Part shown: positions 36,222-45,181 of the stretch, one piece after another
How positions within the stretch are numbered: the stretch's first letter is position 1
Layout: every line of letters begins with the position of its first letter
Assembly (NCBI GenBank): GCA_040384325.1
Contig: JAZKJL010000003.1
Location: 620,001 to 684,000, forward strand
DNA: 64,000 bases
Source: JACMLX01 sp040384325
GTDB lineage: Bacteria > Gemmatimonadota > Gemmatimonadetes > Gemmatimonadales > Gemmatimonadaceae
Reading direction: 5' to 3'
Notes under the pieces: generated by a model
The model's input: the letters and a program-made list of their open reading frames with translations, nothing else
What the model was told of the DNA's origin: nothing
Database searches by the model: none
Program-made: the position numbers and the translations under genes

Positions 36222-37015
36222 GCACCGGGCTCGCATTGCGATTCGAGGCGGTGAGCCTCGCCTATGCGCGTGGCGCCGAGCCCGTCGTGCGTCAGGCGTC
36301 GCTCGTCGCAGCGCCGGGCGCGATCACGGCGGTGGTGGGACCGAACGGCAGCGGCAAGAGTTCACTGGTGCGTGGTGTGCTCGGGCTGATGCCGGAGCGT
36401 AGCGGCCGGATTCTGGCCGGAGACACCGAGTTGTCGCGCACTGCGACCGCGGCCACCAGCCGCTTGGTGGCCGTGATGCCGCAGCGTGAATCGCTGGCCT
36501 TCCCGATGCAGGTGCGCGATTACGTGGCGCTCGGCCGCGCACCGTTTCTCGGCCTCTGGGACAGCCCATCGCCGGCTGACTTCGCAATCGTGCGCGACGC
36601 CATGCAGCGCGCCGACGTGCTGCCCTTCGCCGACCGTCGCACCGACGAACTGTCGGGTGGTGAGTGGCAGCGCGTGCGTCTCGCTCGCACGCTGGCGCAG
36701 GACACTCCGATCCTGCTGCTCGACGAACCCACCACCTTCCTCGACATCGCGCACGAGATGGCGACGTTCGAGACGCTCTCTCGCGAGGCGCAGCGCGGGC
36801 GCACGGTGGTGCTGGTGAGCCACACGCTGACACTGGTGGCCCGTTTCGCCGACCAGATCGTGCTGATGCACGACGGCCGCGTGGCGGCGGCCGGTGTGCC
36901 GCGTGACGTGATGCAGGCTGCGACGCTGGAGGCGGTGTACGGCTGGCCGCTGGTCGTCTCGCACGACCCGGCGGTCGGTGCGCCGACGCTGGTGCCGCTG
37001 CGCCGGCCCCGCTGA
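36218..37015 (+). CDS. ABC transporter ATP-binding protein (FecE/BtuD type)
   Basis: 265 residues. Walker A VVGPNGSGKSSLV, Q-loop VAVMPQRES, signature ELSGGEWQRVRLARTLAQ, Walker B PILLLDEPTTFLD and the H-loop VLVSHTLTLV are all intact. Partner of the upstream permease. Confidence 0.92.
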   Translation: MSTGLALRFEAVSLAYARGAEPVVRQASLVAAPGAITAVVGPNGSGKSSLVRGVLGLMPERSGRILAGDTELSRTATAATSRLVAVMPQRESLAFPMQVRDYVALGRAPFLGLWDSPSPADFAIVRDAMQRADVLPFADRRTDELSGGEWQRVRLARTLAQDTPILLLDEPTTFLDIAHEMATFETLSREAQRGRTVVLVSHTLTLVARFADQIVLMHDGRVAAAGVPRDVMQAATLEAVYGWPLVVSHDPAVGAPTLVPLRRPR

Positions 37016-37042
37016 GCCGGCGTGCCCCGGTAGATTGCCGAG

Positions 37043-37798
37043 GTGCCAGCCGTCGTCACACCCGCCATCGTCCTGCACGCGTTCAACTACAGCGAGTCGT
37101 CGCGCATCCTGCGCCTGGCGACGCGTGAAGCCGGCGTGCAGTCGGTGATGGCGCGCGGCGCGCGTGCGTCGCAGCGCCGCTTCGGCTCGGCGGTGGACCT
37201 TTTCGCCGAAGGAGAGGTGCAGTACGACGCTCGTGCCGGGCGCGACCTGCACACCCTGGCGCGCTTCGACGTGCAACGCTCGCGTACCGCGCTCGGCACG
37301 TCGCTGCCGCGCTTCGAGGGGGCGTCGGCGCTGGCGGAAGTCATGCTGCGCTCGGCCGGTGCCGACGAGACGCCGGCCGATGCCTTCGACGCCCTGCGCG
37401 ACGGCCTGGACGCCATCGCGGTCGAGCAAGACGCCACCGTGGCCACGTTGCGCGCCATCTGGCGCCTGCTGGCCACCATCGGCTTCACGCCGGCGCTGGA
37501 TGCCTGCGTCCAGTGTGATCGGGAACTGCCCCCGGAGCTGGACGTCGCCTTCAATGCCGAGTCCGGTGGGGTGCTGTGTACCACCTGCGCCGGCCGCATT
37601 CCCTCACGGCGGCTGCCCGCCTCGGCGCGCGCATCGCTCCGCCACTGGCTGGAGGGGCAGGCGGCCTCTGAGGGCACACCGCTGGATGTCCCGACCGTCC
37701 GGGCACATCAGCGGTTGCTGCGCATCTTCGTGCACGCCCACGTCACGGACGGCCGACCGTTGCGGGCGTTCGACGCCTGGGCCACGGCCGAGGGCTGA
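37043..37798 (+). CDS. recO: DNA repair protein RecO
   Basis: 251 residues from GTG. The N-terminal OB-fold begins TPAIVLHAFNYSESSRILRLATRE with VMARGARASQRRFG. The zinc-binding region CVQCDRE...LCTTCA lies near residues 154-180. Loads RecA with RecR in RecF-pathway repair. It is the last gene of the metK run. Confidence 0.9.
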   Translation: MPAVVTPAIVLHAFNYSESSRILRLATREAGVQSVMARGARASQRRFGSAVDLFAEGEVQYDARAGRDLHTLARFDVQRSRTALGTSLPRFEGASALAEVMLRSAGADETPADAFDALRDGLDAIAVEQDATVATLRAIWRLLATIGFTPALDACVQCDRELPPELDVAFNAESGGVLCTTCAGRIPSRRLPASARASLRHWLEGQAASEGTPLDVPTVRAHQRLLRIFVHAHVTDGRPLRAFDAWATAEG

Positions 37799-37864
37799 GC
37801 ATCGGCGGGAGCCTGCCGGGCGGCGATGGGTACCACGAGAATCGAGGCCGGTCTGGTCCGTCGC

Positions 37865-37892
37865 TTGCTTGAGCGGTGTCGGTGCGTATGCT
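37865..37892 (+). promoter_or_regulatory. Possible promoter of the FlgD-tail gene
   Basis: TTGCTT (37865-37870), a 16-bp spacer, and TATGCT (37887-37892) lie about 90 bases before the ATG at 37980. An overlapping register (TTGAGC with TACCCT) is also possible. Confidence 0.4.
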
Positions 37893-37979
37893 ACCCTGAT
37901 CCTGTGGCGTTCCACATCATCGCGAACAACCCCGACTCGAGGTCCACCAGAACCCTTTCTCGTTCGTTTGGAGTGTGAC

Positions 37980-38450
37980 ATGACCTGGCAGAGACGGGCG
38001 CGGCTCCTGGCCGTGTGTCTCGCCGTCGTGATGCCCGCTGCGGTCGCCGCACAGGCGCCAGTCACACCGGCCCAACCGCCGGTGAAGCTGCGACCTGACG
38101 GGTTCGACCTGGGGCAGAGTTCTCCGAATCCCACCGCAGGCGAGACGCGATTTCCCTTCTTCGTGGGAGATCCGCCCGTCTGCCGGGACGCCCGGCGGCA
38201 GTACCGGGTGACACTGCGGATCTACAACCTCCTGGCGCAGGAGGTGGCGGTTGCCCAGCTGGCCGGCCCGAATGGCGAACTGGACGGAGCGCGACGGCTG
38301 AATGGAGTGATGCTGACCTGCCGTCAGTATCAGGCGTACTGGGACGGCCGGGTCGACGGCACACAGCGCGATGCGCCGGATGGCATCTACCTGTACCGCC
38401 TCGAGGTGAATGGCCGGGCCGTGGTGAAGAAGCTGGTGGTGCATCGGTGA
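37980..38450 (+). CDS. Secreted protein with a FlgD/T9SS-like C-terminal domain
   Basis: 156 residues. Signal peptide ends PAAVAAQ. After the short linker, residues about 40-156 match the FlgD Ig-like / sorting-domain pattern: LGQSSPNPTAGETRFPFF at the start, then YRVTLRIYNLLAQEV, YWDGRVDG and the final DGIYLYRLEVNGRAVVKK. Such tails usually end large secreted proteins; here the tail is almost the whole protein. GGAG stands six bases before the ATG. Confidence 0.7.
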   Translation: MTWQRRARLLAVCLAVVMPAAVAAQAPVTPAQPPVKLRPDGFDLGQSSPNPTAGETRFPFFVGDPPVCRDARRQYRVTLRIYNLLAQEVAVAQLAGPNGELDGARRLNGVMLTCRQYQAYWDGRVDGTQRDAPDGIYLYRLEVNGRAVVKKLVVHR

Positions 38451-38451
38451 G

Positions 38452-38481
38452 GGGCGCGATCCGCTGGTCCGGGACGCGCCC
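38452..38481. terminator. Hairpin between convergent genes
   Basis: A 7-bp stem (GGGCGCG / CGCGCCC) around a 16-base loop, followed on the plus strand by TTCT. It lies directly after the FlgD-tail stop and before the end of the minus-strand lipoprotein gene. Confidence 0.5.
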
Positions 38482-38495
38482 TTCTCCGTGTCCGC

Positions 38496-38810
38496 CTACC
38501 GCGTCGGCTTGCGCGACTCCTTGATCGCCCGCGTCTCGATGGCCGACCAGAGCAACTTGGCGTGGTTCGGGTGCGACGCGAGCGTGGCATCCAGCTTCTC
38601 GATCTGGGCCGCCGTCACGGAATGTTTGCGCAGCACCGCCTCTCGGCGCTGGGCGCGCACGGCATCACTCACCTCCGGCGCGTCGGCCACGATCTTCAGG
38701 TCGCCCATGATCTGGACGAACGTGCTGTCCGACATGCCCAGGTCGGCTTTCCGGCTGCGACAGCCGACCATCAGAACCAGCACCAACGGGATCCAGCGCA
38801 GTCTGCTCAT
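38496..38810 (-). CDS. Small predicted lipoprotein
   Basis: 104 residues from ATG 38810. The lipobox is LVLMVGC with Cys at residue 17. The mature part is helical and charged, with FVQIMGDLKIVAD and QRREAVLRKHSVTAAQIEKLD, a layout like DUF4296-type small lipoproteins, although the assignment is weak. Transcribed away from clpB. Confidence 0.65.
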   Translation of the reverse strand: MSRLRWIPLVLVLMVGCRSRKADLGMSDSTFVQIMGDLKIVADAPEVSDAVRAQRREAVLRKHSVTAAQIEKLDATLASHPNHAKLLWSAIETRAIKESRKPTR

Positions 38811-38925
38811 GCAGCGAGCGTATCGGGACCCCCCGTGCGGTCGCAAGCCCTGCCATCGTGGCCGACGCGCTGCCACCCTGTCGGCGCTGACATACCCATC
38901 GCGGCAGCGGGCTCCGGCCCCGCAG

Positions 38926-38956
38926 TTGCACCCTCGCAGCCTCGTTCGCGTATCGT
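38926..38956 (+). promoter_or_regulatory. Possible clpB promoter
   Basis: TTGCAC (38926-38931) and TATCGT (38951-38956) are separated by 19 bp, slightly long, and lie 30 bases before the ATG. No CIRCE inverted repeat or classical heat-shock sigma site is seen. Confidence 0.3.
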
Positions 38957-38986
38957 ATCGCGTCCCCTTCGATCCCTGACTGCCCG

Positions 38987-41617
38987 ATGCTGAATCCAGA
39001 CCGTCTCACCATCAAGTCCGGCGAAGCCGTGAACGATGCGCTGGCGCTTGCGCGCCGCGCCGGCAATCCGCTGGTCTACGACCTCCACCTGCTGCTGGCC
39101 CTGATCGCGCAGCAGGACGGCATCGTGGTGCCGCTGCTGCAGAAGGCGGGCGTCAAGCCGGCGGAACTGCGCCAGCGCGCCGAGACCGAGGCGGCCCGCT
39201 ATCCGAAGCAAACCGAGGCCCAGCCGCAGATCTCGCGTGAATTGAACCAGGTGTTCGATCGCGCCGACGCCGATGCCAAGGCGCTCGGCGACGACTACGT
39301 CAGCACCGAACATTTCCTGCTGGCGCTGGCCGAGGTGAAGGGCACCGACAGCCGCGCGCTGCTGCAGTCGATGGGCGCCGGTCGCGAGGCGCTCGCCACC
39401 GCACTGAAGGCAGTGCGCGGGTCGCACACCGTCTCCGACCAGACGCCGGAGAATCGCTACCAGGCGCTGGCGCGTTACACGCGTGACCTCACCGAGAGTG
39501 CGCGCGACGGCAAGCTCGATCCGGTCATCGGCCGTGACGACGAGATCCGTCGCGTGATCCAGGTGCTGTCACGCCGCACCAAGAACAACCCGGTGCTGAT
39601 CGGCGAGCCCGGTGTCGGCAAGACCGCGATCGTGGAAGGTCTCGCGCAGCGCATCATCAACGGCGACGTGCCGGAAGGCCTGCGCGGCAAGAAGCTGCTC
39701 TCGCTGGACCTCGGTGCGTTGATTGCCGGTGCCAAGTTCCGCGGTGAGTTCGAGGAGCGGCTGAAGGCGGTGCTGAAGGAGATCGTGGACAGCCAAGGCG
39801 AGATCGTGGTGTTCATCGACGAGCTGCACACGCTGGTCGGTGCAGGCAAGGCCGAGGGTTCGATGGATGCCGGCAACATGCTGAAGCCGATGCTGGCCCG
39901 CGGTGAGCTGCACATGGTGGGTGCCACCACGCTCGACGAATACCGCCTGCACCTCGAGAAGGATGCGGCGCTCGAGCGTCGCTTCCAGCCGGTGTTCGTC
40001 GGTGAACCGACGCTCGACGACACGATCGCGATCCTGCGCGGCCTCAAGGCACGGTACGAGTCGCATCACGGCGTGCGCATCACCGACAGCGCGATCGTGG
40101 CCGCCGCCACGCTCTCCAATCGCTACATCGGCGATCGCTTCCTGCCCGACAAGGCCATCGACCTGCTCGACGAGGCGGCCAGCCGGCTGCGCATCGAGAT
40201 CGACTCCATGCCGCAGCCCATCGACGAGGTGGAGCGTCGCGTCATGCAGCTCGAGATCGAGCGGCAGGCGATGCAGAAGGAGACCGACGCGCCCGCGCGC
40301 GAACGCCTGGTCGCGCTGGAGCGTGAGCTGGCCGAGCTGAAGACGCAGAGCGCCACCATGAAGGCGCAGTGGCAGCAGGAGAAGCAGGCCCTCGGTGACG
40401 TGGGTCGCATCAAGCAGGCCATCGACCAGGCCAACACCGACGCCGAGAGTGCGGCGCGCACCGGTGACCTGCAGGTGGCGGCCGAGATTCGCTACGGTCG
40501 CATCCCGCAGTTGCAGCGTGAACTCGCCGAGGCCGAGGCGGTGGTGTCAGTGCGCGATGGGCGGCGCCGTTTCCTGAAAGAGGAAGTGGGCGACGACGAC
40601 ATCGCGGCGGTGGTCGCGAAGTGGACCGGCATCCCGGTGCAGCGCATGCTGGAATCGGAGCGCGAGCGCCTGACGAAGCTCGAGGACGAGCTGGCACGGC
40701 GGGTGGTGGGGCAGCGCGATGCGGTGAGCGCGGTGTCGAACGCCGTTCGCCGCTCGCGTGCCGGCCTGCAGGATCCCAACAAGCCGATCGGCAGCTTCCT
40801 CTTCCTCGGGCCCACCGGTGTGGGCAAGACTGAGACGGCCCGCGCGCTGGCCGACTTCCTGTTCGACGACGAGAAGGCGATGGTGCGGCTGGACATGTCG
40901 GAGTACATGGAGAAGCACGCCGTGGCGCGGCTGATCGGCGCGCCGCCAGGCTACGTGGGCTACGACGAAGGCGGCCAGCTCACCGAGGCCGTACGCCGAC
41001 GCCCGTATTCGGTGCTGCTGTTCGACGAGATCGAGAAGGCGCATCCGGACGTGTTCAACGTGCTGCTGCAACTGCTGGACGACGGGCGCCTGACCGACTC
41101 GCAGGGTCGCACGGTGGACTTCCGCAACACCGTCGTCATCCTCACCAGCAACATCGGCAGCCAGGTGATCCTCGAGCGGTACCGCGAGGACTGGGCGCTG
41201 GTGGAGACGCAGGTGCTCGGCATGCTGCGCCAGCAGTTCCGTCCCGAATTCCTCAACCGCATCGACGACGTGGTCGTCTTCCGGCCGCTCGGCGAGGAGC
41301 AGATCGCGCAGATCGTGGACCTGCAGCTGGAGAAGCTGGATGCCATGCTGGGACAGCGGAAGCTGCGCCTCACCCTCACGCCCGAGGCCAAGCAGATGCT
41401 GGTGGGCGAGGGCTACGACTCGGCGTTCGGCGCGCGTCCGCTGAAGCGCACCATCCAGCGCCTGGTGCAGAACCCGCTCGCGCTGGCGCTCCTCGACGGC
41501 ACGCTGCATGACGGCGACACGGTCATCGCGACGCCGGGCGAGGGCAACACGCTCACGTTCTCGCGGCAGGCGCCAGTGGTCGAGGTGCCGGCGGAGCTGG
41601 TCGAGGCCGACGCGTGA
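38987..41617 (+). CDS. clpB: ATP-dependent chaperone ClpB
   Basis: 876 residues, full-length disaggregase. An N-terminal Clp_N repeat domain is followed by the first AAA+ module with Walker A GEPGVGKTAI and VVFIDELHTLVGAGKAEGS, the coiled-coil middle domain at about residues 400-530, and the second AAA+ module with FLGPTGVGKTETARAL, LLFDEIEKAHPDV and NRIDDVVVF. The middle domain distinguishes it from ClpA/ClpC. It overlaps tadA by four bases. Confidence 0.96.
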   Translation: MLNPDRLTIKSGEAVNDALALARRAGNPLVYDLHLLLALIAQQDGIVVPLLQKAGVKPAELRQRAETEAARYPKQTEAQPQISRELNQVFDRADADAKALGDDYVSTEHFLLALAEVKGTDSRALLQSMGAGREALATALKAVRGSHTVSDQTPENRYQALARYTRDLTESARDGKLDPVIGRDDEIRRVIQVLSRRTKNNPVLIGEPGVGKTAIVEGLAQRIINGDVPEGLRGKKLLSLDLGALIAGAKFRGEFEERLKAVLKEIVDSQGEIVVFIDELHTLVGAGKAEGSMDAGNMLKPMLARGELHMVGATTLDEYRLHLEKDAALERRFQPVFVGEPTLDDTIAILRGLKARYESHHGVRITDSAIVAAATLSNRYIGDRFLPDKAIDLLDEAASRLRIEIDSMPQPIDEVERRVMQLEIERQAMQKETDAPARERLVALERELAELKTQSATMKAQWQQEKQALGDVGRIKQAIDQANTDAESAARTGDLQVAAEIRYGRIPQLQRELAEAEAVVSVRDGRRRFLKEEVGDDDIAAVVAKWTGIPVQRMLESERERLTKLEDELARRVVGQRDAVSAVSNAVRRSRAGLQDPNKPIGSFLFLGPTGVGKTETARALADFLFDDEKAMVRLDMSEYMEKHAVARLIGAPPGYVGYDEGGQLTEAVRRRPYSVLLFDEIEKAHPDVFNVLLQLLDDGRLTDSQGRTVDFRNTVVILTSNIGSQVILERYREDWALVETQVLGMLRQQFRPEFLNRIDDVVVFRPLGEEQIAQIVDLQLEKLDAMLGQRKLRLTLTPEAKQMLVGEGYDSAFGARPLKRTIQRLVQNPLALALLDGTLHDGDTVIATPGEGNTLTFSRQAPVVEVPAELVEADA

Positions 41618-42126
41618 GTGCCTTCGCGCGTCCGGGCGACGAGCGCTGGATGCGCGAGGCATTGCGACAGGCGGAGCTGGCGCGCGACGCGGGTGAGGTG
41701 CCCGTCGGTGCATGTGTGGTCTCCGGTGACGACCTGATCGCCTCCGCCGGCAATGCGATGCGTGGCGTCCGCGACGCCACGCAGCATGCCGAGTTGCGCG
41801 TGCTGCGCGAGGCGATGCAGGTGCGACGACGCGAGCGCCTGGACGGATGCACGTTGTACGTCACCCTCGAGCCGTGTGCCATGTGCGCCGGTGCGATCGT
41901 GCTCGCACGCGTCGATCGCGTGGTGTTCGCGGCCTGGGACCCGAAGGCGGGCATGAGCGGATCGGTGGAAGACCTGTTGCGCCATCCGCGCTTGAACCAT
42001 CGCCCCGAGGTGTGCGGTGGTGTGCTGGAGCAGGATGCCGGTGCGCTGCTGGCCGAGTTCTTCGCGCGCCGTCGCGATTCGGCCACGGTTCCGCTCGATG
42101 CGCCGGCGGTGGCGCGCAACGACTGA
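41614..42126 (+). CDS. tadA: tRNA-specific adenosine deaminase TadA
   Basis: 170 residues from GTG. Converts A34 to inosine in tRNA-Arg(ACG). Zinc and catalytic residues: QHAELRVLREA and LEPCAMCAGAIVLARVDRVVF, with DPKAGMSGSVEDLL typical of TadA. A short C-terminal extension follows. Confidence 0.9.
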   Translation: MSAFARPGDERWMREALRQAELARDAGEVPVGACVVSGDDLIASAGNAMRGVRDATQHAELRVLREAMQVRRRERLDGCTLYVTLEPCAMCAGAIVLARVDRVVFAAWDPKAGMSGSVEDLLRHPRLNHRPEVCGGVLEQDAGALLAEFFARRRDSATVPLDAPAVARND

Positions 42127-42306
42127 GTGACGAGCGTCACGGGCGCGTAGCGGTCGCGTCGCAGGGCGCGCCACGTGCTATCCGATGGTGCTGCGGCGGT
42201 CGAGCATTCCCGTGCTCGCCACTGCCGCGCACGCGGTGACATCCCGTCACTCGGCGCGGTCGGCATCAACGTGTGCCGTGCAGCCGGCCACGGGAGATTC
42301 CTCGTC

Positions 42307-43704
42307 ATGACCGCCCCAGTCGATCGTCGTACCTTCCTGCGCAAGTCATCGTTGATGGCCGGCGCCGCCGTGATCGCACCATCACTCACGGGTCTCGTGG
42401 CGTGTTCGGAGCCAGTGGCTCCGTACGACGGCAACGGTGTCAACACCAGCCTCAATCGTGGCCTCAGCGGCGGCTACGGCCCGCTGGAGCCGGTGAAGAA
42501 GTATCCCGAGATCTCGATCCCGCGCGGGTTCTTCGCCGAGCGCCTGAGCGTGCGCGGCGACATGATGGATGACGGCATCCGCGTGCCGCAGGCGCTGGAT
42601 GGCATGGGCGCCTTCGCGATGGGCGGCAACATCGTGCGCCTGGTGCGCAACCATGAGTTGCGCGACACCGCGAGCGTCGGCGTGCCGTTCGCCGGCAACG
42701 CGTACGACAGCAAGGGTCCCGGCGGCACCACCACGCTGGAAGTGGAACTGCGCGCCGACGGCGCGGCGACGCTGCGTCGCCAGTTCTCGAGCCTCACCGG
42801 CACGTACGTGAACTGCGCCGGCGGCGTGACGCCGTGGGGTTCGTGGATCACGTCCGAGGAGACCGTCGCCGGCACCGGCGCCGGCTGGTCGAAGAATCAC
42901 GGCTACAACTTCGAGGTGCCCGCGGCGGCCGACGGTCCGGTGACGCCCGTGCCGCTCAAGGACATGGGTCGGTTCGCGCACGAGGCGATCGCCGTCGATC
43001 CGGCCACCGGCATCGTGTATGAAACCGAGGATCGCAACCCGAGCGGCTTCTATCGTTTCATCCCGAACGTCGCAGGCAATCTCGCGGCCGGCGGCAAGCT
43101 GGAGATGCTGGCGGTGACCGGCCGTCCGAAGTACGACACGCGTCGCGGCCAGACGGTGGGTGAGGTGCTGCAGGCAGCGTGGGTGCCGATCGCCAACCCG
43201 AACAGCGACGCCCCGACCATCAGCTCGGGCTTCGTCTTCGACCAGGGCTTCGCGCTCGGCGGTGCACAGTTCGCACGCCTCGAAGGCTGCTGGTGGGGCG
43301 ACGGCGGCTGCTACTTCAACTCCACCAGCGGTGGTGAAGTGAACGCCGGCCAGATCTTCAAGTACACGCCCACGGGCCCGAACGGTGGTGAACTGGTGAT
43401 GGTGTACGAGTCGCCGAGCCTGGGTGTGCTGAAGAACCCGGACAACGTGTGCGTGAGTCCGCGCGGCGGCATCGTGCTCTGCGAGGACAGCGATGGCACC
43501 AATTACGTCCGCGGCCTGACGCGTGGCGGTGAGGTGTTCGACTTCGTGCGCAACAACATTAGCGAGTCGGAATGGGCCGGCGCCTGTTTCAGCCCGCAAG
43601 GCCGCACGCTGTTCGTGAACATCCAGGGCGCCACCGACTCGCGCTCCGATGCGTTCGCCGCCACGTACGCGATCTGGGGTCCGTGGACCTCGGGAGCGCT
43701 CTGA
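42307..43704 (+). CDS. PhoX/DUF839-family protein with a Tat signal
   Basis: 465 residues. The N-terminus has a twin-arginine signal (DRRTFLRKSSLMAGAAVIAP) and then GLVACSEP, which could also be a lipobox. The mature protein matches the PhoX/DUF839 beta-propeller family: VRNHELRD, GGTTTLEVEL, NCAGGVTPWGSWITSEE, HGYNFEVP, GRFAHEAIAVDPATGIVYETED. Members are calcium/iron-dependent phosphatases, but activity is unproven for this branch. Start at ATG 42307; an in-frame extension upstream is unsupported. Confidence 0.85.
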   Translation: MTAPVDRRTFLRKSSLMAGAAVIAPSLTGLVACSEPVAPYDGNGVNTSLNRGLSGGYGPLEPVKKYPEISIPRGFFAERLSVRGDMMDDGIRVPQALDGMGAFAMGGNIVRLVRNHELRDTASVGVPFAGNAYDSKGPGGTTTLEVELRADGAATLRRQFSSLTGTYVNCAGGVTPWGSWITSEETVAGTGAGWSKNHGYNFEVPAAADGPVTPVPLKDMGRFAHEAIAVDPATGIVYETEDRNPSGFYRFIPNVAGNLAAGGKLEMLAVTGRPKYDTRRGQTVGEVLQAAWVPIANPNSDAPTISSGFVFDQGFALGGAQFARLEGCWWGDGGCYFNSTSGGEVNAGQIFKYTPTGPNGGELVMVYESPSLGVLKNPDNVCVSPRGGIVLCEDSDGTNYVRGLTRGGEVFDFVRNNISESEWAGACFSPQGRTLFVNIQGATDSRSDAFAATYAIWGPWTSGAL

Positions 43705-43707
43705 GCG

Positions 43708-44175
43708 ATGTCGACGAAGTATGCGACGTTCCGGACCAGTCGCGGTACGATCGTGGCCGAGCTGTTCGCGCGCGACTGTCCGGCGACGGTGGACAACTTC
43801 GAGTCGCTCGCCAACGCCGGGTTCTATCACGGGGTGCGCATCCATGCCGGCACCCCGGGGCAACTGGCCTACACCGGCGACCCGCTCTCGCGCGAGTTGC
43901 CGGCCGGTGACGCGCGCCTCGGTTCGGGGGGTCCCGGATACGCCATCCCGTGCGAGTTGGTCGGGAATCGGAACACGCACGTGCGTGGGGCGATTTCGAT
44001 GGACCACAGTGGGCCTGACACCGGCGGCAGTCGCTTCTTCTTCGTGCTCGACGAGGCGGCCGGAAAGGCGTTCGACGGGCGCCACACCGTGTTCGGACAG
44101 GTGGAGGACGGGTGGGAGGTGCTGCAGGGCCTGGAGCCGCAGGACGTGATCGAGGACATGCGGGTCTGGGAGTAG
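43708..44175 (+). CDS. Cyclophilin-like protein, probably catalytically impaired
   Basis: 155 residues with a cyclophilin fold: RGTIVAELFARDCPATVDNFESLANAGFY, then GAISMDHSGPDTGGSRFFFVLD and HTVFGQVEDGWEVL. The usual FHR...F.Q.GD segment with the catalytic Arg reads VRIHAGTPGQLAYTGDP, so the key arginine and the QGGD glutamine are displaced or lost. It is cytoplasmic (no signal). It could act as a peptide-binding protein. A strong hairpin follows the stop. Confidence 0.75.
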   Translation: MSTKYATFRTSRGTIVAELFARDCPATVDNFESLANAGFYHGVRIHAGTPGQLAYTGDPLSRELPAGDARLGSGGPGYAIPCELVGNRNTHVRGAISMDHSGPDTGGSRFFFVLDEAAGKAFDGRHTVFGQVEDGWEVLQGLEPQDVIEDMRVWE

Positions 44176-44186
44176 GCGACGATGGC

Positions 44187-44222
44187 GGCGCCCGGGACGT
44201 GCATGGTGGCGTCCCGGGCGCC
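44187..44222 (+). terminator. Hairpin terminator after the cyclophilin gene
   Basis: A perfect 13-bp stem (GGCGCCCGGGACG / CGTCCCGGGCGCC) with a 10-base loop, 11 bases after the stop. No U-tract. It isolates the tRNA gene from read-through. Confidence 0.65.
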
Positions 44223-44273
44223 GGTGGTGGGAACTGCGCCTGTCCACTGGCGTGTCGCAGGGTGTGATCGTTG

Positions 44274-44302
44274 TTGACCAACGGGCCGAGACTGCCTAGA
44301 CT
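44274..44302 (+). promoter_or_regulatory. Promoter of tRNA-Ser(CGA)
   Basis: TTGACC (44274-44279), exactly 17 bp, TAGACT (44297-44302). Transcription would begin near 44309, leaving a short 5' leader with a GCCG/CGGC mini-hairpin before the tRNA. Confidence 0.7.
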
Positions 44303-44332
44303 GCCGTGTTCTGCCGGAGCATCGGCGGTGCT

Positions 44333-44419
44333 GGACAGGTGTCCGAGCGGTTGAAGGAACCGGTCTCGAAAACCGGCGTGCCGGAAACGGTACCGTGGGT
44401 TCGAATCCCACCCTGTCCG
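44333..44419 (+). tRNA. tRNA-Ser, anticodon CGA
   Basis: 87 bases. Acceptor stem GGACAGG/CCTGTCC, D-arm with GAGCGGTTGAAGGA, anticodon stem CCGGT/ACCGG with loop CTCGAAA giving anticodon CGA (reads UCG), a long variable arm as in class II tRNAs, and T-arm GTGGGTTCGAATCCCAC. The 3' CCA is not encoded. Confidence 0.95.
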
Positions 44420-44654
44420 TCGAAGCAAACTGGTGTCATTCGGGCGTCGCTCCGCAGCTGCGGGTGGCGCCCGTTTCGTTTGCCGGTGGGTCGCCCCGGG
44501 GTGGGTGAGTGACGCCCCCGCGCCCGCCGAGGATCGCGGAGGAACATCCGGCAGCGAGCAGGGTGATGCTTGCGGTCCGGCGCCACGATCGTGTCATGAT
44601 GCGCCTTACGTTGACCGTGCGCCTGTTCAACCCTCTGACGGTGAGGTAACCCGC

Positions 44655-45122
44655 GTGCCGCGAACGCATCTGTGGTCTGGTGAAATCGGTGGTGCCCTCG
44701 TGCTGCTCCTGGCCGCGATCGGCTGCTCGAGCACGACCGGTCCGGAATACGTGACGGTACCGGGTGTCATCGCGGCAGCCGTCGCGCTGCCGGCACCGGT
44801 GATCGTCGCGCCGGACACGGTGCTCGTCAACGCGCAATTCTCGATCACCGTCAATTCCTTCGGCACGTCCTGCGCGACGGCGGAGACGGCGTCGGCCCTC
44901 CTCGGCGGCGGGACGCCCGACGTGGCCATCGTCTCAGTGTGGGACCGTCAGCAGGTGGGAGGCACCTGTACCCCGACCGTCCGGGCGCTGCCGCGAACGC
45001 TGACGCTGTTCTTCACCCGCGTGGGTACGGCGACGATCCGGGTACGCGGCCGGTACGAGGGCGGTGCGGCGGCAGGTGGTGACTCGCTGGTGTTCGTCGA
45101 GAAGCGGATGGTGGTGCAGTAG
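44655..45122 (+). CDS. Predicted lipoprotein of unknown function
   Basis: 155 residues from GTG 44655, with GTGAGG eight bases upstream. Lipobox LLLAAIGCSS near residue 23. The mature part is beta-rich, with three further cysteines (TSCATA, GTCTP) that may form disulphides. It resembles small Ig-like surface domains but no family is recognised. Confidence 0.6.
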   Translation: MPRTHLWSGEIGGALVLLLAAIGCSSTTGPEYVTVPGVIAAAVALPAPVIVAPDTVLVNAQFSITVNSFGTSCATAETASALLGGGTPDVAIVSVWDRQQVGGTCTPTVRALPRTLTLFFTRVGTATIRVRGRYEGGAAAGGDSLVFVEKRMVVQ

Positions 45123-45181
45123 GGGAACGACAGTGTCACGTCACCCGCAAATCCGCAGCGGCCCGACCAAGCCACACGCAC

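Noticed and set aside
38811..38986. CIRCE or sigma-32 element before clpB
   Set aside because: No TTAGCACTC-N9-GAGTGCTAA repeat or heat-shock consensus is present.
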